Source: Thermoleophilia bacterium
Lineage (GTDB): Bacteria; Actinomycetota; Thermoleophilia; Gaiellales; Gaiellaceae
Assembly (NCBI GenBank): GCA_009694305.1
Contig: SHVL01000017.1
Location: 1-46,731, forward strand
DNA: 46,731 nt
Direction of reading: 5' to 3'
Below are positions 32,650 to 40,543 of the stretch, one piece after another. The notes beneath the pieces were generated by a model that saw only the letters and a program-made list of their open reading frames with translations, did no database searches and was not told the DNA's origin. The position numbers and the translations under genes are program-made. The stretch's first letter is position 1, and each line of letters opens with the position of its first letter.

Positions 32650-33958
32650 CCCGGCCCTCCTTGATCGTCTGCCTCGGCGGGAACCCGACGAGGGCGTTGT
32701 CCGGAACATCCTCGGAGACGACCGTGCCGGCCGCCGTCCATGCGTCGTCCCCCACCGAGACGGGAGCGACGAACATCGTGTCCACGGCAACACGGACATT
32801 CCGCCCGATCACCGTGCGTTTCTTGGGCACACCGGGGTGATGATCGAGGTTCGCCGTGATCGACCCCGCTCCGACATTCGTTCCTGCACCAACCTCCGCG
32901 TCACCGAAATAGCTCAGATGCGGCACCTTTGCACCCTCGTCCAGTTGCGTGTTCTTGAGCTCCACGAACGTTCCCGCTTTCGCCCTGACTCCGAGCATCG
33001 TTCCAGGGCGAAGGTAACAGAACGGTCCGACGGTGGCCCCGCTTCCGATCCCGGCATCGACGACAACTGCGTGCGGGCCGATCTCGGCGCCCTCGGCCAC
33101 GTGCGTCGATCCCTGCAGCAGGGTGTACGGGTGCACGACCACGTCCGCCTCGAGCGTCACCGTCGGCTCGATCCAGGTCGAACAGGGATCGGTGATGGTA
33201 ACCCCGGCGAGCATGTGCTCGTGGTTGATCCGGTCGCGAAGCAGAGCCGCGACTGCTGCGAGCTCCACGCGGGTGTTGACCCCTTCGGCCTCTCGGGCAT
33301 CGGCTGCGACGTGCGCAGCAACCGCATGGCCATCCGCGACGAGATCGCGCACTGCATCGGTCAGATAGAGCTCACCCTGGGCATTCGCCGGTTGCAGCCT
33401 GTCGAGCGCGGGCCACAGGAGCTCCGCCCGGAAAACGTAGATGGAGGAGTTCGCCTCGCCGATCGCGCATTGCTCCGGCGTCGCGTCCACTGCCTCCACG
33501 ATCGCCTCGAGGTGGCCGCCGATACCGCGCACGATCCGCCCGTAGCTCCGAATGTCGTCCGGGACGAAGGTGAGCACCGTGGCCCCTGCGGCCGACGCTC
33601 GGTGGGTGGCGATCAACTCCTCGAGCAGCCCGGTCGTGAGGAGCGGCGTGTCGCCGGACAGGATCAGAACTTCCTCGGCGCCTGCGAGCGCTGTCCGGGC
33701 GCTCCGCACGGCATCCCCGGTGCCGAGTGGCTGCTCCTGCACAGCGACTACTACGTCCGAGAACCGGTCTGCCGTGTCGGGCGAGGTGACGATCACGAGT
33801 GGTTCCAGTCCGAGCGGAAGGGCGGCTTCGACGACCCAATCGACCATCCGGCGCCCGAGAATCGGATGCAGGTGCTTGGGCACCGCGGAGCGCATACGAG
33901 CCCCCCGGCCTCCGGCCATGACAACTGCTGCAAGTTTGACACTTGATTGGGACATCAT
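32630..33958 (-). CDS. glmU: Bifunctional GlmU
   Basis: A 442-residue enzyme making UDP-GlcNAc for peptidoglycan. The N-terminal uridyltransferase starts LAAVVMAGGRGARMRSAVPKHLHPILG and contains EEVLILSGDTPLL. The C-terminal left-handed beta-helix acetyltransferase (from about residue 240) includes IGPFCYLRPGTMLG, VPHLSYFGDAEVGAGTNVGAGSITANLD and the closing VSEDVPDNALVGFPPRQ. The ATG at 33958 lies only 8 nt from the 3' CCA of tRNA-Gln, leaving no room for a promoter; ATG 33955 is also possible. It overlaps prs. Confidence 0.95.
   Translation of the reverse strand: MMSQSSVKLAAVVMAGGRGARMRSAVPKHLHPILGRRMVDWVVEAALPLGLEPLVIVTSPDTADRFSDVVVAVQEQPLGTGDAVRSARTALAGAEEVLILSGDTPLLTTGLLEELIATHRASAAGATVLTFVPDDIRSYGRIVRGIGGHLEAIVEAVDATPEQCAIGEANSSIYVFRAELLWPALDRLQPANAQGELYLTDAVRDLVADGHAVAAHVAADAREAEGVNTRVELAAVAALLRDRINHEHMLAGVTITDPCSTWIEPTVTLEADVVVHPYTLLQGSTHVAEGAEIGPHAVVVDAGIGSGATVGPFCYLRPGTMLGVRAKAGTFVELKNTQLDEGAKVPHLSYFGDAEVGAGTNVGAGSITANLDHHPGVPKKRTVIGRNVRVAVDTMFVAPVSVGDDAWTAAGTVVSEDVPDNALVGFPPRQTIKEGRGGKRDG
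32656..32662 (-). promoter_or_regulatory. Shine-Dalgarno of prs
   Basis: AAGGAGG on the minus strand, 6 nt before GTG 32649, inside the glmU coding end. It decides the prs start. Confidence 0.75.
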
Positions 33959-33966
33959 CGGCACGT

Positions 33967-34040
33967 TGGCTGGGGCGCCAGGATTCGAACCTGGGATCAC
34001 GGGACCAAAGCCCGTTGCCTTACCGCTTGGCTACGCCCCA
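33967..34040 (-). tRNA. tRNA-Gln(TTG)
   Basis: A full cloverleaf reads on the minus strand. The acceptor TGGGGCG pairs with CGCCCCA. The D-arm is GCC/GGC, and the anticodon stem ACGGG/CCCGT has loop CTTTGGT, so the anticodon is TTG (34006-34008). The T-arm is CCAGG TTCGAAT CCTGG. The discriminator is G and the 3' CCA is encoded (33967-33969). U1-A72 is typical for tRNA-Gln. A TACACT -10 box lies at 34057-34062, and glmU begins 8 nt after the CCA. Confidence 0.97.
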
Positions 34041-34056
34041 GTGAATCGGGACTCCC

Positions 34057-34062
34057 AGTGTA
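34057..34062 (-). promoter_or_regulatory. -10 box of tRNA-Gln (and probably glmU-prs)
   Basis: TACACT on the minus strand, 16 nt before the mature tRNA 5' end. It is the only promoter-like element that could serve glmU. Confidence 0.45.
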
Positions 34063-34089
34063 CCCCGCCGCCCGGTCGCACAGGGCTAC

Positions 34090-34107
34090 CGAGCCCCCAG
34101 GGGCTCG
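34090..34107 (-). terminator. Hairpin after the 117-residue membrane protein gene
   Basis: CGAGCCCC and GGGGCTCG form a perfect 8-bp inverted repeat with a 2-nt centre, starting 20 bp past the stop at 34127. It lies between that gene and the tRNA promoter. No U-run. Confidence 0.45.
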
Positions 34108-34126
34108 ATACACGGGCCTCGAGCCG

Positions 34127-34480
34127 TCAACGCCGGTCGAGCAGCAGAACGATCAGCGCCAAAACAGCAAGAACGACCACGCCGACGAATGCGAGAAAAC
34201 CGAGCAGCACGACTGCGACGGGCACCAGCACGACGACGAGTTGCGAAGCTGCCGCAACCCAGCTGACCGACCGGATGATCGGCACGGAATGCGCGCGACC
34301 CACTCCGACGTAGAACGCCATGGCGGCGACGGCTGCGACAACGACAGCCCACCACGGGACGAGGTCGGCGAGCACGAGCACCGCCTCCACCGTTGCGACA
34401 CCGCCCGCGACGATGAAACGGCGGCGGCGGAGGCCGCGGGAAAAGGATCCTTCGCGGTGTTCCACGACGAGATTGGACAT
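34127..34480 (-). CDS. Small polytopic membrane protein (unknown)
   Basis: A 117-residue protein with a basic N terminus (SNLVVEHREGSFSRGLRRRRF) and about four hydrophobic segments (IVAGGVATVEAVLVLADLV; WWAVVVAAVAAMAFYVGV; VVVLVPVAVVLLGFLAFVGV; VLAVLALIVLLL). Not recognised. The start chosen is ATG 34480, 6 nt after TACCTT; the frame extends 16 codons upstream toward ispE. It is transcribed separately from ispE by this reading. Confidence 0.72.
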   Translation of the reverse strand: MSNLVVEHREGSFSRGLRRRRFIVAGGVATVEAVLVLADLVPWWAVVVAAVAAMAFYVGVGRAHSVPIIRSVSWVAAASQLVVVLVPVAVVLLGFLAFVGVVVLAVLALIVLLLDRR

Positions 34481-34486
34481 CAACCC

Positions 34487-34492
34487 AAGGTA
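34487..34492 (-). promoter_or_regulatory. -10 box of the 117-residue membrane protein gene
   Basis: TACCTT on the minus strand, 6 nt before ATG 34480. Confidence 0.45.
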
Positions 34493-34530
34493 GTTGCAGG
34501 GGGAGTGCCCCAGGAACAGCGTCTGCACTG

Positions 34531-35340
34531 TCAGAGCGGCGCGGTCACCCAGGTTCGCCCCACCGACTCGAGCCGGCGTGCCGCTTCACGGGCCAACCCG
34601 GGGTCGGCAAAGATCCCGTAGACGCAAGGGCCTGCGCCGCTGACATCGGCCCTGAGGGCACCGGCGTCGCGGAGACCGTCGGAAAGAGGCGATGCAGCCA
34701 GGTCGTTCGCCGGGAACGCGGCAAAGTCGTGTACCCGGCTGGTCGCCGTGAGTGCAGCGGTGAGCGCGGCCCGCCGCTCCTCGAACCCGTCTGCCCCACT
34801 CCGCGCGTCGAACGCGGCATAGACGTCCTTGGTCGATGTCTTCTGCCGGTCGTGGGGCAGGACGAGGACGACCGTGAAGTCCTGCGGAATCACGACCGAG
34901 GCGAGTTGTGATCCGTCGCCGGTAGCGAGCTGGGGGCCCTTCTCGAGAAAGAATGGAACATCGGCCCCGACCGCGGCCGCGATCTCTGCCAGCCGCTTGC
35001 TGTCGAGCGGCGAGGCCAGGCACTCGTTCGCGAGAACGAGGGCCGCCGCTGCATCGGAGCTGCCCCCGCCGAGCCCCGAGGACACCGGGATCTCCTTCGT
35101 GATGTGGACGTTCCAGCCGGGCTTCTCGCCTGCGGCCGCCGCGAGTGCCGTGAGGGCAGCCGCCACGATCGTGTCGTCTGGAAACCCCGACACGGCAAGA
35201 TTCCCACCGAGCGAGAGGTCGATCACGTCCCTCAGCCCTATGTGCTGCATGAGGGTCACCACCTCGTGCTTGCCGTCGTCGCGACACGGGCCGACGACGA
35301 GCGCGAGGTTGATCTTCGCGGGGGCTTCGAGCCTGCTCAC
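34531..35340 (-). CDS. ispE: 4-diphosphocytidyl-2-C-methyl-D-erythritol kinase IspE
   Basis: A 269-residue GHMP kinase of the MEP isoprenoid pathway that phosphorylates the 2-OH of CDP-ME. Motifs are the N-terminal APAKINLALVVGPCRDDGKHEVVTLMQHIGLRD, the ATP-binding KEIPVSSGLGGGSSDAAAAL and the C-terminal LRADVSGAGPCVYGIFAD. The GTG at 35340 overlaps the ksgA stop (GTGA). It is the last gene of the metG-tatD-ksgA-ispE unit. Confidence 0.95.
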   Translation of the reverse strand: MSRLEAPAKINLALVVGPCRDDGKHEVVTLMQHIGLRDVIDLSLGGNLAVSGFPDDTIVAAALTALAAAAGEKPGWNVHITKEIPVSSGLGGGSSDAAAALVLANECLASPLDSKRLAEIAAAVGADVPFFLEKGPQLATGDGSQLASVVIPQDFTVVLVLPHDRQKTSTKDVYAAFDARSGADGFEERRAALTAALTATSRVHDFAAFPANDLAASPLSDGLRDAGALRADVSGAGPCVYGIFADPGLAREAARRLESVGRTWVTAPL

Positions 35341-36113
35341 GCGATCATCCTCGTCAATTCGACGAACACGGGCGGCGCAAGTGCCTCGGCCCGAACGGAC
35401 GGGTCGAGCCCGAGCACGGCAAGGGCCGCTGCCGCTGCTTCGCGGGTTGAAACTCCGGCAAGCTGCAGCGAGTTGGCGAGTGTCTTGCGACGGTGGGCGA
35501 AGGCCCCTTCAACGACGCGACGGATCCCGGAGAATCCCTCGGGGAGCGGTGTCCGCCGGAATGCGACGAGTGCCGAATCGACGTTCGGGGGTGGCCTGAA
35601 GACGGTGCGCGAAACGGGGTGAAACCCGGTGCGTACGGCTGCGAGTTGGATCAGCACGGAGACTGCACCGTAGGCCTTCGTCGAGGGAACAGCGAAGAAG
35701 CGGTCGGCGACCTCGCGTTGCACCATCACGCACCAGAGATCGAGCGTCGGCAGCCGGTCGAGGCTCTCGGCCACAATCGGAGTCGCGATGTTGTACGGCA
35801 GGTTGGCGACGAGCTTGGTGGGGGCGGGGTCGAGGCCGGCGAGGTCGAGCCTGAGAGCGTCTCCCCAGTGCAGCGACACGTTCGGCTCGGCGTCGAGTTC
35901 ACGGAGATGTGGCTCGAGGCGCCGATCGATCTCGACGGCGTGAACGTGAGAGCAGCGCGCAGCAAGGAACGTTGTCAGAACGCCGAGGCCTGGCCCGATC
36001 TCGAGGGCGACGTCACGAGCGTCGAGCTCTGCGAGTCGCGCGATGACCCCGAGGATGTTGTCGTCGGCCAGGAAATGCTGGCCCAGCGACTTTCTGGGTG
36101 GAGGCGTGCTCAC
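35337..36113 (-). CDS. rsmA: 16S rRNA dimethyladenosine transferase KsgA
   Basis: A 258-residue methyltransferase that dimethylates two adjacent adenosines near the 3' end of 16S rRNA. Motifs are RKSLGQHFLADDNIL, the SAM site ALEIGPGLGVLTTFLAARCSHVHAVEID, the catalytic NLPYNIATPI and the closing HRRKTLANSL region. The GTG at 36113 overlaps the tatD stop (GTGA). The ksgA-ispE pairing is a widely conserved arrangement. Confidence 0.96.
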   Translation of the reverse strand: MSTPPPRKSLGQHFLADDNILGVIARLAELDARDVALEIGPGLGVLTTFLAARCSHVHAVEIDRRLEPHLRELDAEPNVSLHWGDALRLDLAGLDPAPTKLVANLPYNIATPIVAESLDRLPTLDLWCVMVQREVADRFFAVPSTKAYGAVSVLIQLAAVRTGFHPVSRTVFRPPPNVDSALVAFRRTPLPEGFSGIRRVVEGAFAHRRKTLANSLQLAGVSTREAAAAALAVLGLDPSVRAEALAPPVFVELTRMIA

Positions 36114-36862
36114 GACAGCGGCAGGCCGAACGCAGCACTCGCGTTGCGGTCGATCTGCGCCTCGAGAACAGCAATCTCGGTATCACGGATCCCGGCGAGG
36201 GCGGCGAGCGTGTGAAGCACGTTGGCGGGCTCGTTGCGCCTGCCCCGGAGCGGCTGGGGCGAGAGGTACGGGCTGTCCGTCTCGGCAAGGATCCGATCGA
36301 CAGGGACGGCGGCGGCGGCCTCCCGCAGCGCCGTTGCCTTCGGGTAGGTGACGTTCCCGGCAAACGAGATGTAGTACCCGCGCTCGATCGCCGCTTCGAG
36401 CAGGCCGGGGGCCGAGAAGCAGTGGAGGATGACGGTCCCGGAGAAGGATGCAAGCACGTCGGCGGTGTCGGCGTCGGCTTCGCGGGTGTGGATCACGACG
36501 GGGAGACCCAGGGCTGAAGCCACCTCCAGCTGGCGGTCGAAGAGCGCACGTTGCACGTCACGCGGAGCGATGTCGTGGAAGTAGTCGAGCCCGATTTCCC
36601 CGACCGCGACAGCCGCGGGGTGCTCGAGAAGCTCAACGAGCTCATCGAGCCGGGCGGCGTCGGCCCCCCCGGCCTGGTGTGGGTCGATCCCGAGAGCGGC
36701 AACGACTCCCTCCTCCGCACGCACGATCGCAAGCGCCTCAAGGCACGAGGCGATGCCCGTGCCCACGGTGACGATCCGAGAGACACCGACGGCTCGTGCC
36801 CGTTCAACGAGAAACGCCGCAGGCTCATCGCACCCGTCGAGATGGGCGTGAGTGTCGATCAT
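36110..36862 (-). CDS. tatD: TatD-family metal-dependent DNase
   Basis: A 250-residue TIM-barrel hydrolase. Metal ligands are visible in MIDTHAHLDGCDE, AVGEIGLDYFHDI, VVIHTREADADT, VILHCFSA and RILAETDSPYLSPQPLRGRRNEPANV. The family has 3'-5' exonuclease and D-Tyr-tRNA-related activities; the physiological role is not settled. It starts at ATG 36862, 10 nt after metG. M. tuberculosis places rpfB between tatD and ksgA, which is absent here. Confidence 0.95.
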   Translation of the reverse strand: MIDTHAHLDGCDEPAAFLVERARAVGVSRIVTVGTGIASCLEALAIVRAEEGVVAALGIDPHQAGGADAARLDELVELLEHPAAVAVGEIGLDYFHDIAPRDVQRALFDRQLEVASALGLPVVIHTREADADTADVLASFSGTVILHCFSAPGLLEAAIERGYYISFAGNVTYPKATALREAAAAVPVDRILAETDSPYLSPQPLRGRRNEPANVLHTLAALAGIRDTEIAVLEAQIDRNASAAFGLPLS

Positions 36863-36872
36863 CCGGTGGCGC

Positions 36873-38390
36873 CTACTCCACGGGCGAATCGAGCCGCGGG
36901 AACAGAGGGGGCGAGGCCTCGATACCTGTCGTTTCCCCTGTTAGCCCGTACGCAACCTGTGCCCAGTCGAGCGCCGGTGGCTGACAGATCGCTTCGAGGA
37001 TCGCGACGGCGGTTGCCGGCACGTATGCAGCGAGCACGACCGCAACGACCCGCAGTCCGTCAACGAGGTCGTACAGCACCCGGTCGAGGTCGTCGGCCCG
37101 CAGCGGATCCTTGGCGAGCTGCCACGGCGCGGTGGTCTCGACCTCGCGGTTGAGCAGGCGGACGACCTCCCAGATTCGCTCCAGCGCTCCCGTAATGTCG
37201 AAGTCGTCGAGCCTCGCGGCGACGTCGGCCGCCAGCGGGGCAAGTGCGCCTGCGACGGCCCCCTCTGGAGACATGACCGCCCGCAACGTCCCGCTGCGGT
37301 ACCGCGCCACCATCGCCGTCGTTCGCGAGAGCAGGTTACCGAGATCGTTGCCGAGTTCGCGTTCATAGCGCTCGTGCACTCCCACGATCGACGCTGCGCC
37401 GTCCTGCCCAAAGGAGACCGCTCTCGCGCACCAGAACCGCACCGGGTCAACGCCGTAGACATCGATCAGGTCGAGCGGGTCAACGACGTTGCCAAGCGAC
37501 TTGGAGATCTTCCTGTCGTCCAGGAGGAGATAGCCATGGACGAACAGCTGCCGGGGAGGCTCGTAGCCTGCGCCGAGCAGCATCGCAGGCCAGTAGACGC
37601 AGTGGAACCGGAGGATGTCTTTCGCGAGCAGGTGTCGCACCTCGGGCCAGAACGTCTCGACGAGATCCTCACCCGGGCGGGCGTAGGTGAGGGCACTCAG
37701 ATAGTTGACCAGCGCATCAGCCCACACGTAGGCAACCGAATCCGGATCCCAGGGGATCGGAATACCCCAGGTCTGGCCTGCACGGCTGATCGAGAAGTCC
37801 TGCAGGCCGCCTGCGATGAAGCTCTTCGCCTCGTTGGCCCGGAACCCCGGGAGGACAAAATCGGCCTGCTCGTACAGATCGAGAAGCTGCTGCTGGAACG
37901 ACGACAGCCGGAAGAACCAGTTCCGCTCCTCGATCCAGTCGGGCGCACTGTCGTGCTCCGGGCACTTCCCGTCAACGAGGTCGGCATCGGTCTTGAACGC
38001 CTCGCAACCGACGCAGTACAGACCGGAATAGACATCCTGGTAGATGTGCCCGTTGTCGAACAGGCGCTGGAGGAATCCCTGCACGAAGCGCTTGTGTGCG
38101 TCGTCACTCGTCCGGATGAAGAAGTCGTTGGATGCGTTGAGGCGTTCCGGAAGCTCACGCCAGACGACCGCGATCTGGTCGGCGTACTCCTGCGGTGACA
38201 GACCCTGCTCCGCGGCGACCCGGGCGACCTTCGCGGCGTGCTCGTCGACGCCGGTCAGAAAGAACGTCTCTGCGCCACGCTGTCGCCGGTTCCGCACGAG
38301 GATGTCCGCCGCAATCGTCGTGTAGGCGTGCCCGATGTGCGGCGTCGAGTTGACGTAGTAGATCGGTGTCGTGATGTAGAAGCGCTCCAT
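36873..38390 (-). CDS. metG: Methionyl-tRNA synthetase
   Basis: A 505-residue class I synthetase. The HIGH-type motif appears as YYVNSTPHIGHAYTTIAADIL and the KMSKS-type loop as DDRKISKSLGNVVDP. Zinc-knuckle residues are in YCVGCEAFKTDADLVDGKCPEH. It lacks a C-terminal tRNA-binding domain, as in the short bacterial form. The start is ATG 38390 (MERFYITTPIYYVNS), 8 nt after TAGAAT. The leaderless promoter and the first 236 nt of metG lie within the out-of-frame end of the M23 peptidase gene. It heads the tatD, ksgA, ispE unit. Confidence 0.96.
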   Translation of the reverse strand: MERFYITTPIYYVNSTPHIGHAYTTIAADILVRNRRQRGAETFFLTGVDEHAAKVARVAAEQGLSPQEYADQIAVVWRELPERLNASNDFFIRTSDDAHKRFVQGFLQRLFDNGHIYQDVYSGLYCVGCEAFKTDADLVDGKCPEHDSAPDWIEERNWFFRLSSFQQQLLDLYEQADFVLPGFRANEAKSFIAGGLQDFSISRAGQTWGIPIPWDPDSVAYVWADALVNYLSALTYARPGEDLVETFWPEVRHLLAKDILRFHCVYWPAMLLGAGYEPPRQLFVHGYLLLDDRKISKSLGNVVDPLDLIDVYGVDPVRFWCARAVSFGQDGAASIVGVHERYERELGNDLGNLLSRTTAMVARYRSGTLRAVMSPEGAVAGALAPLAADVAARLDDFDITGALERIWEVVRLLNREVETTAPWQLAKDPLRADDLDRVLYDLVDGLRVVAVVLAAYVPATAVAILEAICQPPALDWAQVAYGLTGETTGIEASPPLFPRLDSPVE

Positions 38391-39639
38391 GCGAGTCGAT
38401 TCTACGGTGGCGCGCCAGGACCGCCGCCACGACACCGACAAGGAGAAGGAATACGAGACCGAGTGCCACGGTGCAAACGTTGCGCCCGCGTTCGTCCGAC
38501 CTGCCACTCCGCACAGCATTGGCGAGGTGGCTCACGTCACGGAATGCGACCGACGGCGACCCCGGGTGCGGTGCCACGGAATGGTCCTGCGGCCGTGGCG
38601 AAGGGGGCGATGCCGCCACCGGTGCCGCCATCGACGGCGCCCCCACCGGACGAACGGAAGCAGATCGCGGATCGCGAACGGGCCGTCTCTGGAGTCCGGG
38701 TACGACGGCCACCTCCGCCCCCCCGGCATCTCGAAGAACACCGTCGCGGCCGGGCGCTGCGGCGTCGGCAACGACCGAGGGAGCATGCGTCGGAGGGCGC
38801 ACCGACGGATCGAGAGTCTGACTCGGCCGGCTGTCCAGGCCGTGCAACGTCACACGCGGCGTGACGTGGGACGAACGCTCGGGCCTTCCGCCGGAGAGGA
38901 TGGGCGATCGACCGACGCTGCCCGAAACCGCCGCAAGAACAGGCACCACAACGGCGGTCGTAGGGTCAGTCACCGCCGAAACGGCTCCCCGGGGTGCGGC
39001 GGTGGCGGTGGCGGCGGGAAGCGCAACGGACGGACCGGGTGCCGGGGTTCCCGGGATGACCTCCGGGGTTCCCGGGATGACCTCCGGGGTTCCCGGGATG
39101 ACCACCGGCACCGGAGTGACGACCGGCGTGGGTACGGGAACCGTGGCAGGAGTCTCGGTGACGGGCACCGGAGGAGGCACCACAGCACGCGGTGGCAAGA
39201 GGGTCGCCGGATCGACGTAGCCGTCTGCTGCGCTCGACACCCTGATTCCGAGATGCACGTAGGGCAGAGGCCACTCGGGGTCTCCGCTCGTCCCCGCCGT
39301 ACCGATGACGTACCCCTCGGACACGGAGTCCCCCTTGACGACCGAGAACTCCCCGAGGTGGGTCAGCGATACCGCATAGCCTTCTGTCTGGATCGTGACC
39401 GTGCGGCCCGAGCTCGGTACCACGCCCGCAAACGAGATCGTTCCGGCTGCCGGGGCACGGACAGGATCGCCTCGTACCCCCGCGATGTCGATGCCGCGAT
39501 GTTGTCCGGCCGCGTACGGGTCGGGGCCGAGGGAATAGGGACGAAGAACAGCGCCCGAGAGCGGCCACGTCCATGCCCAGCTCTGTGGGGCCGCGACGAG
39601 GGCGGCCAATACGACGAACATGAGCACGAGACGACGCAC
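38155..39639 (-). CDS. M23-family peptidase, long Pro/Ser-rich tail overlapping metG
   Basis: A 494-residue exported protein. A signal peptide (LVLMFVVLAALVAAPQSWAW) is followed by an M23/LytM domain with GQHRGIDIAGVRGDPVRAPAAGTISFAGVV and the HLG and HLGIRV sites, probably a cell-wall endopeptidase. A long linker contains repeats of VIPGTPE. A membrane helix follows (VCTVALGLVFLLLVGVVAAVLARHRR) with a basic stop-transfer end. After that the frame runs a further 79 codons in a different frame from metG, with no protein-like features. The natural C terminus is probably just past the helix, so the stop may have been lost. The start is GTG 39639 with AGGAGG 7 nt upstream. Confidence 0.8.
   Translation of the reverse strand: MRRLVLMFVVLAALVAAPQSWAWTWPLSGAVLRPYSLGPDPYAAGQHRGIDIAGVRGDPVRAPAAGTISFAGVVPSSGRTVTIQTEGYAVSLTHLGEFSVVKGDSVSEGYVIGTAGTSGDPEWPLPYVHLGIRVSSAADGYVDPATLLPPRAVVPPPVPVTETPATVPVPTPVVTPVPVVIPGTPEVIPGTPEVIPGTPAPGPSVALPAATATAAPRGAVSAVTDPTTAVVVPVLAAVSGSVGRSPILSGGRPERSSHVTPRVTLHGLDSRPSQTLDPSVRPPTHAPSVVADAAAPGRDGVLRDAGGAEVAVVPGLQRRPVRDPRSASVRPVGAPSMAAPVAASPPSPRPQDHSVAPHPGSPSVAFRDVSHLANAVRSGRSDERGRNVCTVALGLVFLLLVGVVAAVLARHRRIDSHGALLHHDTDLLRQLDAAHRARLHDDCGGHPRAEPATAWRRDVLSDRRRRARREGRPGRRGAGSVTAGVRRPDRGRLA
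39042..39104 (-). repeat. 21-bp tandem repeat in the M23 gene
   Basis: Three 21-bp units (CCGGGGTTCCCGGGATGACCT on the plus strand starting at 39042, split here as CCGGGGTTCC and CGGGATGACCT) encoding VIPGTPE. Frame-neutral expansion or contraction is likely. Confidence 0.85.
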
Positions 39640-39646
39640 GATTTCA

Positions 39647-39734
39647 CCTCCTGTTGATGTCTGCTGCCAGGCAGTTGTTCTCTTTTCTGACAACTATTAG
39701 AGGGCAGCGTAGCGGGGTGTGCGTGCGTTGTCAA
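39647..39734 (-). promoter_or_regulatory. Promoter, structured leader and Shine-Dalgarno of the M23 gene
   Basis: On the minus strand, -35 TTGACA (39729-39734), a 17-nt spacer and -10 TACGCT (39706-39711) form a near-consensus vegetative promoter. The leader of about 60 nt has an inverted repeat AGTTGT/ACAACT (39673-39678 with 39690-39695) and ends in AGGAGG (39647-39652), 7 nt before GTG 39639. It is the only clear -35/-10 pair in the window. The leader may be a regulatory RNA, but it is too short to match a known cell-wall riboswitch class by eye. Confidence 0.65.
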
Positions 39735-39740
39735 ATCGGA

Positions 39741-40541
39741 TTACAGGGAGGTGCGGTACAGGGTGTTTCGCGGCACTCCCGTGAGCCGCGCGACGACCGT
39801 GGCAGCCGCGCCTCTCGGCGTTCCCGCTGCAACGAGCTCGACGACCGCAGCGACTGCCGCCTCGGCGTCGGCACCACGCGTCGAGGGGCCGATCACGAGT
39901 GTCACCTCTCCGCGGGGCGCGTCGCTGTAGCGCTCCGCAAGCAACGCCGCGGGCTCGCAGACCACCTCCTCGAAGACCTTGGTCAGCTCGCGACAGACCG
40001 CCACGAGCCGCTCTGGCTCGGCGGCTGCCAGGCTCGCAAGCGACGCGGGCAGCCTCTTTGCCGACTCGAAGGCCACCGTCGGATGCGACCAGTCGCGGAG
40101 CTCGAACCAGAGCACAGCGCGCTCGCGCTCACCCCGCGGGAGGTACCCGACGAACCGGTACTGCTCGCCCGCGAGACCACTCGCAACGAGAGCCGTCTCG
40201 ATGGCAGATGGTCCCGGCAACACCGTGACCGGCACACCGGCGGCGATCGCGGCCGAGACAATCCGCGCCCCGGGATCGTTCATACCGGGAAGCCCGGCAT
40301 CGGACACGAGCGCCATTCGCTCGCCTGCGACGAGCCGTGGCACGAGCTCCTGGACACGGCTCGCCTCGTTGTGCCGGTGGTAGGAGAGGAGTCGCGCCCG
40401 GATGCCGTGCCGGCCGAGCAGCACCCGCGTGTGACGCGTGTCCTCGCAGAGGACGGTCTCCGCCGCCGCGAGCTCCTCGAGCACACGCAGCGTGATGTCC
40501 GCGAGGTTCCCGATCGGAGTCGCACACACCGCGAGCGGCAC
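39741..40541 (-). CDS. rsmI: 16S rRNA 2'-O-ribose C1402 methyltransferase RsmI
   Basis: A 266-residue SAM-dependent methyltransferase acting on C1402 of 16S rRNA. Motifs are LAVCATPIGNLADITLRVLEELAAA, ETVLCEDTRHTRVLL, LLSYHRHNEASR, ALVSDAGLPGMNDPGARIV and VTVLPGPSAIETALVASGL. It starts at GTG 40541, two nucleotides after the ROK gene stop. Its stop lies 6 nt from the -35 box of the M23 promoter. Confidence 0.95.
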   Translation of the reverse strand: MPLAVCATPIGNLADITLRVLEELAAAETVLCEDTRHTRVLLGRHGIRARLLSYHRHNEASRVQELVPRLVAGERMALVSDAGLPGMNDPGARIVSAAIAAGVPVTVLPGPSAIETALVASGLAGEQYRFVGYLPRGERERAVLWFELRDWSHPTVAFESAKRLPASLASLAAAEPERLVAVCRELTKVFEEVVCEPAALLAERYSDAPRGEVTLVIGPSTRGADAEAAVAAVVELVAAGTPRGAAATVVARLTGVPRNTLYRTSL

Positions 40542-40543
40542 GC

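Noticed and set aside
34000-34042. glmU start at the upstream in-frame ATG (34000)
   Set aside because: That codon lies inside tRNA-Gln; ATG 33958 is the first start after the mature tRNA.
39640-39734. c-di-AMP (ydaO-type) or other known riboswitch before the M23 gene
   Set aside because: The leader is only about 60 nt and lacks the length and conserved boxes of that class, so only an unnamed structured leader is reported.
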